44,861 nucleotides of DNA, from the IMG/VR virus record IMGVR_UViG_3300036832_000955, positions 1 through 44,861 of that record. The stretch is one strand, 5' to 3'. The stretch is from a virus. The notes beneath the pieces are model-generated. The model ran no database searches, was not told the DNA's origin, and worked only from the letters and a program-made list of their open reading frames with translations. This document shows positions 36,773 through 44,766 of the stretch, one piece after another. Within the stretch, counting starts at the first letter, position 1; each line of letters opens with the position of its first letter. The position numbers and the translations under genes were made by a program.

Positions 36773-39406
36773 ATGGCGACTTGGGACGACTTCAAAGTGG
36801 TGCAGCCGGCGCAGCCGGCGGCAAGCACGGGCGGTGACGACGGTTGGGGCGCGTACAAGACCGTCACGCCCGGCGCTGCGACCGAGAAGAAGGACGCCAA
36901 GGAGCCGGCGTACAAGGTGCCCTTCCAGGGTCTGCACGATGCGCCCTACACGCGCCCGCTGGAGTTCCCTGATGCGCCGACGACGGGCCGCATGCCGCTG
37001 CCCGGTCTCGCGCTGCCGTTAAACGACGGCAAGGACACCGAGGGCAACGAGGGACTGTCGGTTGGTGGCAAGGCGGCGACGCTGTTCGGCACGCTGGCGA
37101 CCGCCAGCCCGAAGGCGCGCCAGGAAATCTACCTTGAGCATCTGCCGGGCGCGACGAAGCACGACGACAAATACGGCAACCCCGGCATCGATTACAAAGG
37201 CAAGTTCTATTACACGAGCCGCCCTGGTGAGTTCGACGCCATGGATGCCGGGCGTCTGGCGCTCGGCACGGCGGCGACGCTGCCAGCGATGGCGGCGGCG
37301 CCCGTGAGCGTGCCCGGCATGGCGGCGGTCGGCGCCCTCACTGGAGGGGCACAAAGCGTGCTGGAGGACGTTGGTTCAAAGGCGGCTGGACGTAGCGGCC
37401 CCTGGATCGACCCCGCCAAGGCGGCCACTTCTACCGCTATAGGCGCCATCCTGCCGCCGGTCATGGTCAAGGCGCTGATCCCGTTCGCCGGCTACCTCAA
37501 CTCGCTGCGCGGCGGCAGCCTGCCCGACGCGGCGTTCCAGGCGATGGGCATCGACGCCAGCAAGCTCACGCCCGAGCTGCGTGAGAGCATCACGCGGGCG
37601 GCGCGGCGGACGTTCAGCCAGCCCGAGGCGGTGCAGGCCGCGCTGCGCCAGGGCGTGGCCAAGGAGTTCAACACCGACCTGACGCGCGGCGAAGCTCTGG
37701 GCAACCGAGGCGATCTCTTCATCGAGAACAAGCTGGCGGCGCCCGGCAGCGAAAAGACGGCCGATGCACGGCAGGTCTTGCTCGACAAGCGCGCGGCCCA
37801 GGATGCGCAGCTCAGTCAGGCGCAGAGCGTGCTGCGCGCGCAGCCGGGCCAGCCGCCGCTCTCACCCAACGACGCCGGCACCATTCTCAAGAAGGGCTAC
37901 GCCGACGCCGACGAAGCGGCGAAGGCGAACGTCAACGACCTGTACGATGCTGCCAAGAGCCCCTTCTCGCTGGAGGCGCTGGGGCTGCCAACGGCGGCGC
38001 CAGCGACGCATGTCGGCCAGCTCGGCGGCGTGACGAAGGAGGCGCTGAGCCAGACCGGTGTCGGCCGCACCGTACTAGGCGAGCAAGGCGCCAGCCTGAC
38101 GCCCAACGCGACGAAGGCGTTTCAGCTCGTCCAAGATTTGTCGAAGAGCATGCCGCGCGCCACGCCCACGGCGGGCGGTGCGCTGCCGTCGCATGTCACG
38201 TCGCCTGCGCAGTCGACCTACAGCCCGACCGGCTTGCTCGATGCGCTGCCGCCTGGAGCGACGCGCACGCCCGTGGCGATCAATGAGCCGGGCGCCATCA
38301 TCCACCAGCCGGCCGTGCCGGCGAGCCCTGAGGCGCAGCTGTCGGCCACGGTGAACGCGCCAGGGCCGGGTGCGCCGCGCATGATGGGGCCGAGCCCGAC
38401 CGGCCTGTCGACCTCGCCGGCCGAGGTCAACTGGACGAAGATCAACGACGTCCGCAAGCAGCTCACCATCTTGGAGGAGCAGGCCAACAAGAGCGGCACG
38501 GCGACCGACGCGGCGGCGGTCAGGGAAGTGGTCAAGTCTTTCGATGATCACTTCGGCCCGCTCAACCCGCTGCTGGAGCCGGCGCGCGCGGCGCACGCCG
38601 AGCGCATGTCGACGTTCGCGCCGGGTGGCAGTGACACCCAGGACAAGGCGACCACGGCGGCGCTGAAGGCACTGTCGGGACCAGAGCCTGGGCCGGCGGT
38701 GGTCAACACCCTGTTCGGCAATTCGGTGTCGAAGGGCGAAGCCGTGCAGATGATGGATCATCTGAACAGCAAGGTCTTCCCCGACAACCCGGAGGCGCAG
38801 GACGCTATCAAGCAGATGGCGCTGCGCCGGCTGACGACCGACGCCGAAGGCAAGACGCTGTCGCCGCAGAAGATGGCGACGGCGATTGAGAAGGCGTTCA
38901 GTGAGCGCGAGGCGCCGCTCTATCAGCGACTGTTCAGCGGCGAGGATTTGGCTGAGCTGCGGCGCTTCCACGAGCTGGCGAAGATGATGGCCGAGAGCAG
39001 GTCGCCGATGAACCCGCCCAACAGCGGTTGGCTCCAGCGGTCGGTGATGGAGCTGGCGCGGGCAAAGAACGTCGCCGGCCTCGTCGGTGCTGGTGGCGGT
39101 GGTCTTCTCGGCTTGGGCGTCGGTGGTCTTCCGGGGGCCGCGACGGGCGCCGGCATCGGCGGTGTCATCGGCAGCAGGATTGGCGAAGCGGCGGGCGCTG
39201 CGCGGCCGATGGCCCAGGCGGCGCGCGCCGTCAACGTGCCGCCCAATGTGATGCCGCCAGCTGCGCGCAGCGTGCCCGGCATCCTGGGCGCCACCGGAGC
39301 GGTGCAAGGCGCGCGCGATCCGGCGGCAGCTAACGCTGCAGCGGCGCCCAGCCTGCTCAACCAATTCTGGCAGGGTCAGGGTCTGCCGCCGCCAGGAGGG
39401 CAGTGA
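36773..39406 (+). CDS. Large ejection-region internal virion protein
   Basis: 877 residues starting MATWDDFKVVQPAQPAASTG, a start typical of large phage internal proteins. It is helical throughout, with proline-rich linkers around 470-550 and two glycine/alanine hydrophobic segments: GTAATLPAMAAAPVSVPGMA near 165 and VGAGGGGLLGLGVGGLPGAA near 770, which could cross a membrane. Probably part of the injected channel. Confidence 0.75.
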   Translation: MATWDDFKVVQPAQPAASTGGDDGWGAYKTVTPGAATEKKDAKEPAYKVPFQGLHDAPYTRPLEFPDAPTTGRMPLPGLALPLNDGKDTEGNEGLSVGGKAATLFGTLATASPKARQEIYLEHLPGATKHDDKYGNPGIDYKGKFYYTSRPGEFDAMDAGRLALGTAATLPAMAAAPVSVPGMAAVGALTGGAQSVLEDVGSKAAGRSGPWIDPAKAATSTAIGAILPPVMVKALIPFAGYLNSLRGGSLPDAAFQAMGIDASKLTPELRESITRAARRTFSQPEAVQAALRQGVAKEFNTDLTRGEALGNRGDLFIENKLAAPGSEKTADARQVLLDKRAAQDAQLSQAQSVLRAQPGQPPLSPNDAGTILKKGYADADEAAKANVNDLYDAAKSPFSLEALGLPTAAPATHVGQLGGVTKEALSQTGVGRTVLGEQGASLTPNATKAFQLVQDLSKSMPRATPTAGGALPSHVTSPAQSTYSPTGLLDALPPGATRTPVAINEPGAIIHQPAVPASPEAQLSATVNAPGPGAPRMMGPSPTGLSTSPAEVNWTKINDVRKQLTILEEQANKSGTATDAAAVREVVKSFDDHFGPLNPLLEPARAAHAERMSTFAPGGSDTQDKATTAALKALSGPEPGPAVVNTLFGNSVSKGEAVQMMDHLNSKVFPDNPEAQDAIKQMALRRLTTDAEGKTLSPQKMATAIEKAFSEREAPLYQRLFSGEDLAELRRFHELAKMMAESRSPMNPPNSGWLQRSVMELARAKNVAGLVGAGGGGLLGLGVGGLPGAATGAGIGGVIGSRIGEAAGAARPMAQAARAVNVPPNVMPPAARSVPGILGATGAVQGARDPAAANAAAAPSLLNQFWQGQGLPPPGGQ

Positions 39407-41256
39407 TGGGTTATCTGGACGACGCCCTGGAGTACCTCAGGCAAAAGCCGGGTGGCCTGCTGAACGACATCCCCTACCCGTGGGACGTCGCCAGGAACGT
39501 CGGAAAGTCGCTCCTGGCGTCACCAGAGCCACGCCCAGGCTATGACGCCACGACGGCGCCGCCGCGCCTGCAGGGGCTTTATAGCGATCTGCAGCCCGAT
39601 CCTAATGCCGACTACGGCAGGATGCCGTGGGCGCCATTCGCTCGTGACCGGACGACCGGCGAGACGCGCTGGGCGATGCCGTCGTCGGTGCGCCAGGGTC
39701 TGCTTGGTGGCCTTGATCTGTTGGCCGGCACCGAGACCGGCGCGGTGACGCCGCGCGCCCTTGACACGCTGAACACGGGCAGCGCCCTGGTCGGTGGCAC
39801 GCTGTCGGCGCCTGGGGCGCTGGGCGCTGGCGGCGCCCGGCGCGCGCCCTTCCGCGTGCCTCAGGTGGCGAGAGCTGACCTCGATGTCGCGCCGGCCGGC
39901 ATCGGCCACAACATGCCGCCGGTCACCACGCCCGCGTACCTCGACGCCGAGGGCAACGCGATCAAGGGCGCCGCGTACAGCAAGGCGTCGAAGGCGGCGC
40001 TCGACCAAGTGAAGGAGGCCGGCGTTGGCGCCGGCCCGCTCGACCTCAGCGGCAACCAGCGCATCCCCGGTATCCTGCAGGAGGACATCCCGCGCTACGA
40101 TCCCAACGGCCCCCGGCGCCATGGCGTGTCGCAGGCCATGCAGGACGCGCTCGTGAGCAACGACGTGCGCCAGGGCGTCCTCGACAGCATCGACGCCGGC
40201 ACCAAGATGGGCGCCGGCAAGTGGTACCACAACAAGGCGCTCTACGACGCCTTCGTTCAGGAGCTGGGGCCCGACGAAGGGCACAAGCAATTCCAAAAAT
40301 ATATGGACTATCAGTCGGCCGCTTCGCCGCGCAGCGACGTGCCGACCAATATACGCAACGCGTCTTTCTACTACGTCAACCAGGGCCGCATCCCCGGCCC
40401 CCAGGTGGGTGGCGAGCCGGGGCTGGACTTCGTTGACCTGAGATCAAACCCCTACCCCTACGGCCATGTCGGGCAGAAGCTGCATCGACAGAACGCCGAC
40501 AAGATGGCGGCCGACCAGGGCGACTGGGGCGGCTACGATCCGCTCGAAAATCCGAAGCCGCCGAGCTATGGCACCAACCTGGGCGGCAACCTGCAGCCGG
40601 TCGCGGCCGACACGCACGCCTTCAGGAACATCGTCATGCGCACGCGCGATCCGCGCTTCCTGGCGACGCAGATTGATGAGACCTCGCCGCGCAACCCATT
40701 CGCTGAAGATGTCGACACCAGCAAGATGACGCCAGATGAGATCGCCGACCTCAGCAAGGCGCGGCGCTACGGCGAGCTGGTGATGGGCAAGGACGGCAAG
40801 CCGATGGTGAAGGACGGCAATTACAAAATCCGCTACCGGCCGCAGAAGCTCTACGACCAGGGCAAGCTGACCATGGACGACGCGGTGAACCAGCCGACGA
40901 TGTGGCGCAGCGACCCCAACGACAACGAGTACAAGGCGGTCGAGGATTTCTATGCTGAGCTGGGCAGGCAGCGTGGCCTCACGCCGGCCGAGGCTCAGTC
41001 CGCCGCCTGGGCAGGCGGCGGCGGCCTTACCGGCCTGGGCACGCCGTCGAACCGCACGTTCGGTCAGATGCACAATGAGAGATTGCTCTACACCTCGATC
41101 ATGCGCGGCGAGAACCCGAAGGAAACGCTGCGCGCCCTGATCCGTCGTGAGCGACCGCTGCTCACGACGCCTGGAGGTGGAATGCCGGCTGGGCTGCTGA
41201 GTGGTGGCGACCAGTCTCAGTCTGAGGTGACGCCGATGAGCGAGCGCAGCTACTAG
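39406..41256 (+). CDS. Large virion-associated protein of unknown activity
   Basis: 616 residues, TGATG-coupled, last gene of the late operon. A central domain (about 265-330, GAGKWYHNKALYDAFVQELG, then YMDYQSAASPRSDVPTNIRN and ASFYYVNQG) is recognisable in large phage proteins and looks like a self-contained, possibly enzymatic, unit, but I cannot name the activity. No membrane span. It may be delivered with the DNA. Confidence 0.7.
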   Translation: MGYLDDALEYLRQKPGGLLNDIPYPWDVARNVGKSLLASPEPRPGYDATTAPPRLQGLYSDLQPDPNADYGRMPWAPFARDRTTGETRWAMPSSVRQGLLGGLDLLAGTETGAVTPRALDTLNTGSALVGGTLSAPGALGAGGARRAPFRVPQVARADLDVAPAGIGHNMPPVTTPAYLDAEGNAIKGAAYSKASKAALDQVKEAGVGAGPLDLSGNQRIPGILQEDIPRYDPNGPRRHGVSQAMQDALVSNDVRQGVLDSIDAGTKMGAGKWYHNKALYDAFVQELGPDEGHKQFQKYMDYQSAASPRSDVPTNIRNASFYYVNQGRIPGPQVGGEPGLDFVDLRSNPYPYGHVGQKLHRQNADKMAADQGDWGGYDPLENPKPPSYGTNLGGNLQPVAADTHAFRNIVMRTRDPRFLATQIDETSPRNPFAEDVDTSKMTPDEIADLSKARRYGELVMGKDGKPMVKDGNYKIRYRPQKLYDQGKLTMDDAVNQPTMWRSDPNDNEYKAVEDFYAELGRQRGLTPAEAQSAAWAGGGGLTGLGTPSNRTFGQMHNERLLYTSIMRGENPKETLRALIRRERPLLTTPGGGMPAGLLSGGDQSQSEVTPMSERSY

Positions 41257-41495
41257 CTGTGCAGCGGCACGACGGTGTCGTCGTAGTCGATGGTGTGATC
41301 CTCGACCACTTCGGGGTCGCCCGAGGACAGGGCATAGACCGCCGCTAACCGCTTGCGCAGATCAGCGATCTCGCGGGCCGCATCGCGGCGGTCCTGCTCG
41401 TATTCATCGATCACCATCTGGGGCTCTTCGTTGCAGGTGCCCTGATCATGGTGGGAGCGCAGGCGGCTGAGGATGTCTTGCTTCCGGGGGGCCAC
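41253..41495 (-). CDS. Small hypothetical protein
   Basis: 80 residues from GTG 41495 with AAAGGAAT upstream. Starts MAPRKQDILSRLRSHHDQGT and contains a helix VIDEYEQDRRDAAREIADLR. Convergent with the late operon, overlapping its stop by 4 bases. Its pattern of a basic start plus one long helix is common in small phage proteins; function unknown. Confidence 0.72.
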   Translation of the reverse strand: MAPRKQDILSRLRSHHDQGTCNEEPQMVIDEYEQDRRDAAREIADLRKRLAAVYALSSGDPEVVEDHTIDYDDTVVPLHS

Positions 41496-41548
41496 GGGCC
41501 TATTCCTTTAGGGGTTGAAATTTATAACAAAACGCGCAGACTATTTAC

Positions 41549-41561
41549 TACGCACTGCGTA
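41549..41561. promoter_or_regulatory. Dispersed 13-mer site, most symmetric member
   Basis: TACGCACTGCGTA, six paired bases each side of one centre base. It lies 52 bases upstream of the start at 41613, with TTGAAA at 41514-41519 and TATTTG at 41560-41565 nearby, in an AT-rich promoter-like gap. Confidence 0.6.
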
Positions 41562-41612
41562 TTTGGTGCAAGACCCCAAACTCCCACACCCTCACGTCCT
41601 AAGGAGGCTTCC

Positions 41613-42047
41613 TTGGCAATTAAGATTGGCACCGCGAAGATTTCCAACTCATACCGAGGTCTTCGGTTCACTATCGGCGCGGCCGACATCAAGAACGGCC
41701 AGCCAAACGATCCCTGCAATTGCGCAGCGGCGCGCGCGTTAAAGAAACACTTCGACGCCCGCGAGGTCTTCGTGTTCAGGGATGTCACCTACATCCTGCG
41801 CAAGGATGGCAACGCGCTGCGCTACCACACCAGCGCACCGCTCCGTCTAGAGACCATCGTATTCGATAGAAATGGTGAATTTTTCCCAGGGGAATACGAC
41901 CTCGATCCCGCGCCCCTGCAGCAGGCCAAACCGAAGACGAAGGGCGCGCGCTCCAGCTCATCGAGCGGCCGGCGCAATTCCAAACGCGAGTATCGGGGCA
42001 TCCCCAACGTGCGCCCGACCGCCTCCCAAAAACTGCCAACCGTGTAG
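41613..42047 (+). CDS. Hypothetical protein, paralogue of the gene at 9730-10209
   Basis: 144 residues from a TTG at 41613 after AAGGAGGC. It shares with 9730-10209 the core ADI-x-CAAAR-L, V-FR-VTY, RY, LR-ETIVFDRNGEF and GEYDL. Its C-terminus is basic and serine-rich. First gene of the right-end plus-strand operon. Confidence 0.78.
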   Translation: MAIKIGTAKISNSYRGLRFTIGAADIKNGQPNDPCNCAAARALKKHFDAREVFVFRDVTYILRKDGNALRYHTSAPLRLETIVFDRNGEFFPGEYDLDPAPLQQAKPKTKGARSSSSSGRRNSKREYRGIPNVRPTASQKLPTV

Positions 42048-42054
42048 GTGACCC

Positions 42055-42609
42055 ATGCCGAAGGGTGGCTATCATGTCCTCACCAAAGTGGACCTGCGCG
42101 ACCGGATCAAAGAGATCGAGGAGCGCATCAAGCAAATGGACCGGCGCGAGAAGGCGCTGGGCGATCTGAAAAAGTGGCTGGCCAATCGCAAGCTCTCGCC
42201 GACCGACCTGCTGTGGATGCTGCGGCAGATGCGACCCAAGCGGGCCGACGCGCCGGTCAAAAGCAAGAGGCCGCTGAAGCCGACCAGCGGTCGCTTCGCC
42301 GACCGGTCCGTCATTCACGGCGGCAAGGAGATCGAGCGCAAGGGCGACCCGGCGTTTCGCGAAGCCATCCGCAAGGCGCGCATCGATGCCGGCTTGGTCT
42401 ACGAAGACCTCGCCAAGAAGTGCGGCGTCAGCGGCGCCACGATCCACAATTGGGAACAGGGCCGCTACGTTCCGAAAAATGCGGCGCGCATCAAAATCCT
42501 GAAGGTGTTGGAGCTGCCGCCCGACCTGGGCGAAGCGGCGTCTCTGGAAATGGAGAAGACCTTCGGGGGCGGGAAGCACGTGCGCAATGGTACGGGCGCG
42601 CTGCTCTAG
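42055..42609 (+). CDS. XRE-like HTH protein with N-terminal coiled coil
   Basis: 184 residues. An N-terminal coiled coil (DLRDRIKEIEERIKQMDRRE) and SPTDLLWMLRQ are followed by a basic linker. Residues 95-150 (EAIRKARIDAGLVYEDLAKK, then CGVSGATIHNWEQGRYVPKN) form an XRE HTH. It is another candidate reader of the 13-mer sites. Confidence 0.82.
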   Translation: MPKGGYHVLTKVDLRDRIKEIEERIKQMDRREKALGDLKKWLANRKLSPTDLLWMLRQMRPKRADAPVKSKRPLKPTSGRFADRSVIHGGKEIERKGDPAFREAIRKARIDAGLVYEDLAKKCGVSGATIHNWEQGRYVPKNAARIKILKVLELPPDLGEAASLEMEKTFGGGKHVRNGTGALL

Positions 42610-42624
42610 CAAGGGAGGAACGCC

Positions 42625-43068
42625 ATGGACATGACACGTGCAGAAGCGGCGGCGTACCTCACGACGAAGGGTCGACCCTGCAAGGTGTCGACCTTAGCCA
42701 AGTACGCCCAGGGCACAGCCGGGCCGCCTTTCGAGAAGGGCGAAAGAAACCGGGTGCAATACAAGCAGGCCGATCTGGATGAGTGGTTAGCAAAGCCGCC
42801 AGCCCCTCACGGCAGGGTCAACAAGCGGAAGTACAGGCGCAAGGCCAATGGTGCGCAGGCGCCAGCTGCTCATCCGCTGCTCGCGGCGGTCGAGGCGTTC
42901 GCCGACATTAGCATGCGGGCGATTACGGGCGAGGGTTCGGTGATCGATGGCATCCACTACAGCCAGAGCCTGGAGGCCTTGCGGGCGTTGGCGCGCGAGT
43001 TCACCTCGACCCGCCAACGCACCCCCGTGCGTTCCACCCCAGGCGGGTCGGCAGGGGGCACTGGATAA
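42625..43068 (+). CDS. Excisionase/MerR-like HTH protein
   Basis: 147 residues with GGGAGGAACGCC before the ATG. Residues 1-56 (MTRAEAAAYLTTKGRPCKVS, then LAKYAQGTAGPPFEK and LDEWLA) give an HTH_17-like fold. A basic segment follows, and the tail is less ordered. A second excisionase-type gene near the att side; a regulator is equally likely. Followed by a terminator. Confidence 0.78.
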   Translation: MDMTRAEAAAYLTTKGRPCKVSTLAKYAQGTAGPPFEKGERNRVQYKQADLDEWLAKPPAPHGRVNKRKYRRKANGAQAPAAHPLLAAVEAFADISMRAITGEGSVIDGIHYSQSLEALRALAREFTSTRQRTPVRSTPGGSAGGTG

Positions 43069-43084
43069 GCAAGCCCAGTCCCCG

Positions 43085-43118
43085 GCGGGCGGCGGTCCTC
43101 GGCCGCCGCCCGTTTTTT
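43085..43118 (+). terminator. Rho-independent terminator
   Basis: CGGGCGGCGG-TCCTCGG-CCGCCGCCCG followed by seven T. It ends the 41613-43068 operon; the next gene starts 14 bases later. Confidence 0.93.
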
Positions 43119-43131
43119 TAGAGAGGCAAAA

Positions 43132-43587
43132 ATGAATTTCAAATCCCCACCCCCGCATCGCCGCAGCAGCGGCGCGACAGGCGGTCGAGGCATCGTCCCG
43201 CCAGTGCTGCGTGACTTTGACCGCTACGTCAAAAAGTACGGCTACAGCAAGATACCGCTGCATGACGAGACGCTGCGCCCGCTGCTTGGGGTGCTGTGGC
43301 GGGTCCAGGAGCAGGTGCCTGAAGTGATGGTGGTCTGCTTCGATCTCGGCAAAGGCGACGAACCGATCACGCGCCTCTATCCCGGCCTGCAGATGCCGGT
43401 CACGGTGATCACCAAGGTGCAGACCATCCTGACCGAGGAGCTGAAGAGCGACGCCTGCCGGGCCATCGCCCTGGCGAGCCCCGGCGGGGTCGGCCAGATC
43501 GAGTTGATGCTGAAGGGCGGCCAAGGTTTGGCCTATCACAAGCAACTGTGGTGCCCGGCCGACGCGCTGGGCAAGCGGAGGAATTGA
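43132..43587 (+). CDS. Hypothetical protein
   Basis: 151 residues, AGAGAGGCAAAA before the ATG. A basic start, then alpha/beta segments (LRDFDRYVKKYGYSKIPLHD, then VMVVCFDLGKGDEPITRLYP). No family recognised. It is separated from the previous gene by a strong terminator, so it needs its own promoter or read-through. Confidence 0.72.
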   Translation: MNFKSPPPHRRSSGATGGRGIVPPVLRDFDRYVKKYGYSKIPLHDETLRPLLGVLWRVQEQVPEVMVVCFDLGKGDEPITRLYPGLQMPVTVITKVQTILTEELKSDACRAIALASPGGVGQIELMLKGGQGLAYHKQLWCPADALGKRRN

Positions 43588-43814
43588 TGAGCCACGAGTT
43601 CATGACGACCGAGGGCGACCGCAGCGGCGTCGCCACGCCCAGCAAAGACGAGAAGGCGCACAACAGGCTGAAGGCGCTCATCGTCCACCTACAGACCGTC
43701 GACCGCGACTGGGACCGGGTGTCGACCACCCTGCGCTCTATCGCGATCTCGGAGGCGCGGCACAATCTGGCCAGCGTCGTCACCATCCTCATGGGCGGCG
43801 AAGGAGAGACCTGA
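43587..43814 (+). CDS. Small hypothetical helical protein
   Basis: 75 residues, ATG overlapping the previous stop as TGATG. Helical core HNRLKALIVHLQTVDRDWDR then VSTTLRSIAISEARHNLASV. Unknown. Confidence 0.72.
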   Translation: MSHEFMTTEGDRSGVATPSKDEKAHNRLKALIVHLQTVDRDWDRVSTTLRSIAISEARHNLASVVTILMGGEGET

Positions 43815-44098
43815 TGGAAGCTGACGCCAAGATGGCCGAGCATCGCGTGTGGCAGACGGCGCTCAACGATGCGCTGACGCCGCTGTTGGGCGACAAGCTG
43901 GGCATCGTCTGCATGCGCGTGTTCTATGCCGTGCGCCATGCCAACGGTGATCTGTCGATAGGCCAAGCCGGCCTGACGCCGCAGGACGAGATCGCGACCG
44001 GGCACCAGCTCATCGCCGCCATCACCACCGTGCTGCGCGATCCCGAGGGCAACCACGGCACGGTGCGGATCGACGTGCCGGGCGGGGGCAAACAATGA
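43814..44098 (+). CDS. Small hypothetical protein
   Basis: 94 residues, TGATG-coupled. MAEHRVWQTALNDALTPLLG then MRVFYAVRHANGDLSIGQAG: a mixed alpha/beta protein. Unknown function. Confidence 0.72.
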   Translation: MEADAKMAEHRVWQTALNDALTPLLGDKLGIVCMRVFYAVRHANGDLSIGQAGLTPQDEIATGHQLIAAITTVLRDPEGNHGTVRIDVPGGGKQ

Positions 44099-44134
44099 CG
44101 CGCGAACCCACAATGGGGTCACCTATGCTGAGGC

Positions 44135-44359
44135 ATGGCCAAATACCAGCGAGTGATCGAGGGCGTGGCGCGCGACCTGGGCGCCACGGTCCAGTGGCAC
44201 GCCGGCCGGCAGAAGCACCGGCACTACACGCTGGTCTTACCGGACGGCACGGCGCTGCAGCTGCAGGTCTCCTCGACCAATTACAACGATGCACACAAGA
44301 TAAAAACCTGGGCCCACCAGAACATCCGCAGGCTGCTGGCGCGCGAGCGCCGGCAGTAG
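44135..44359 (+). CDS. Small dsRBD/HicA-like protein
   Basis: 74 residues. A short alpha-beta-beta-beta-alpha pattern (YQRVIEGVARDLGATVQWHA, then HRHYTLVLPDGTALQLQVSS and KTWAHQNIRRLLA) resembles the small HicA/dsRBD-like fold of phage proteins. No HicB partner follows, so a toxin role is not supported. Confidence 0.7.
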   Translation: MAKYQRVIEGVARDLGATVQWHAGRQKHRHYTLVLPDGTALQLQVSSTNYNDAHKIKTWAHQNIRRLLARERRQ

Positions 44360-44363
44360 GCTC

Positions 44364-44495
44364 GTGAGGTACGTGGCCGCCGCCGTGCTGGCCGCCGTCG
44401 TCGCCTTCTCGGTGGTGTTCATCTTGGCGGTGGCCCGCGCGCCCAGGCAGCCGCCGCCCTACACGGCGCCGACCCTGCCGGTGGCGCCACGATGA
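44364..44495 (+). CDS. Small membrane protein
   Basis: 43 residues from GTG 44364: one membrane helix (YVAAAVLAAVVAFSVVFILA) and a proline-rich tail. The stop overlaps an ATG (44492) that opens a 20-codon frame ending in the terminator stem (44554); that short frame may be chance. Confidence 0.5.
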   Translation: MRYVAAAVLAAVVAFSVVFILAVARAPRQPPPYTAPTLPVAPR

Positions 44496-44539
44496 AGGTC
44501 GGCGACTTCACCTTGCTGGCCGTCATCGACTGGAAAGTG

Positions 44540-44568
44540 GGCCGGGTTCAATAGAACCGGGCCTTTTT
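44540..44568 (+). terminator. Rho-independent terminator at the right end
   Basis: GGCCGGGTTC-AATA-GAACCGGGCC with one G-G mismatch, followed by TTTTT. It ends the right-end operon before the integrase control zone. Confidence 0.88.
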
Positions 44569-44746
44569 GCTGTTACAACTTCTGTGACAACACAGCGGCC
44601 CAAGGGGGCCTAAACAGGCCCAGTCAGACACCTGAAAGCCCAGCAAATATAGGCTTTTAGAGTTGCCCTACCCTATTCTGGTTAATACAAGGTTGGTACA
44701 GCGGCCGGCTCGACAAAAGCCCGCCGAATAAGGGCTATTGACGCCT
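44569..44746. other. Candidate attP / integrase control zone
   Basis: 178 non-coding bases upstream of int. TGTTACAAC (44571-44579), TGTGACAAC (44583-44591) and, beyond the join, TGTTGCAAC (38-46) look like integrase arm-type repeats. AAAGCC-N11-GGCTTT (44635-44657) with an AT-rich centre could be the core-type crossover site. The int -35 box is at 44738. No tRNA-like sequence is visible. Confidence 0.5.
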
Positions 44747-44766
44747 GTGTACGCAAAGCGTAGAAA
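44738..44766 (+). promoter_or_regulatory. Integrase promoter with operator-like 13-mer in the spacer
   Basis: TTGACG (-35), exactly 17 bases, then TAGAAA (-10). The palindrome TACGCAAAGCGTA (44750-44762, equal to 4-16) fills the spacer and enters the -10, so a bound protein would block RNA polymerase. The int ATG is 42 bases after the -10. Confidence 0.75.

Noticed and set aside
40344-40356. TACGCAACGCGTC considered as a 13-mer site
   Set aside because: Last base does not fit (GTC, not GTA), and it is in the middle of a coding region.
41522-42612. Minus-strand open frames under 41613-42609
   Set aside because: The plus-strand genes have strong ribosome sites and a recognisable HTH and paralogue; the minus frames are shadows.
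44135-44359. HicA-type toxin of a toxin-antitoxin pair
   Set aside because: The fold is similar, but no antitoxin-like gene is adjacent; the next frame is a small membrane protein.
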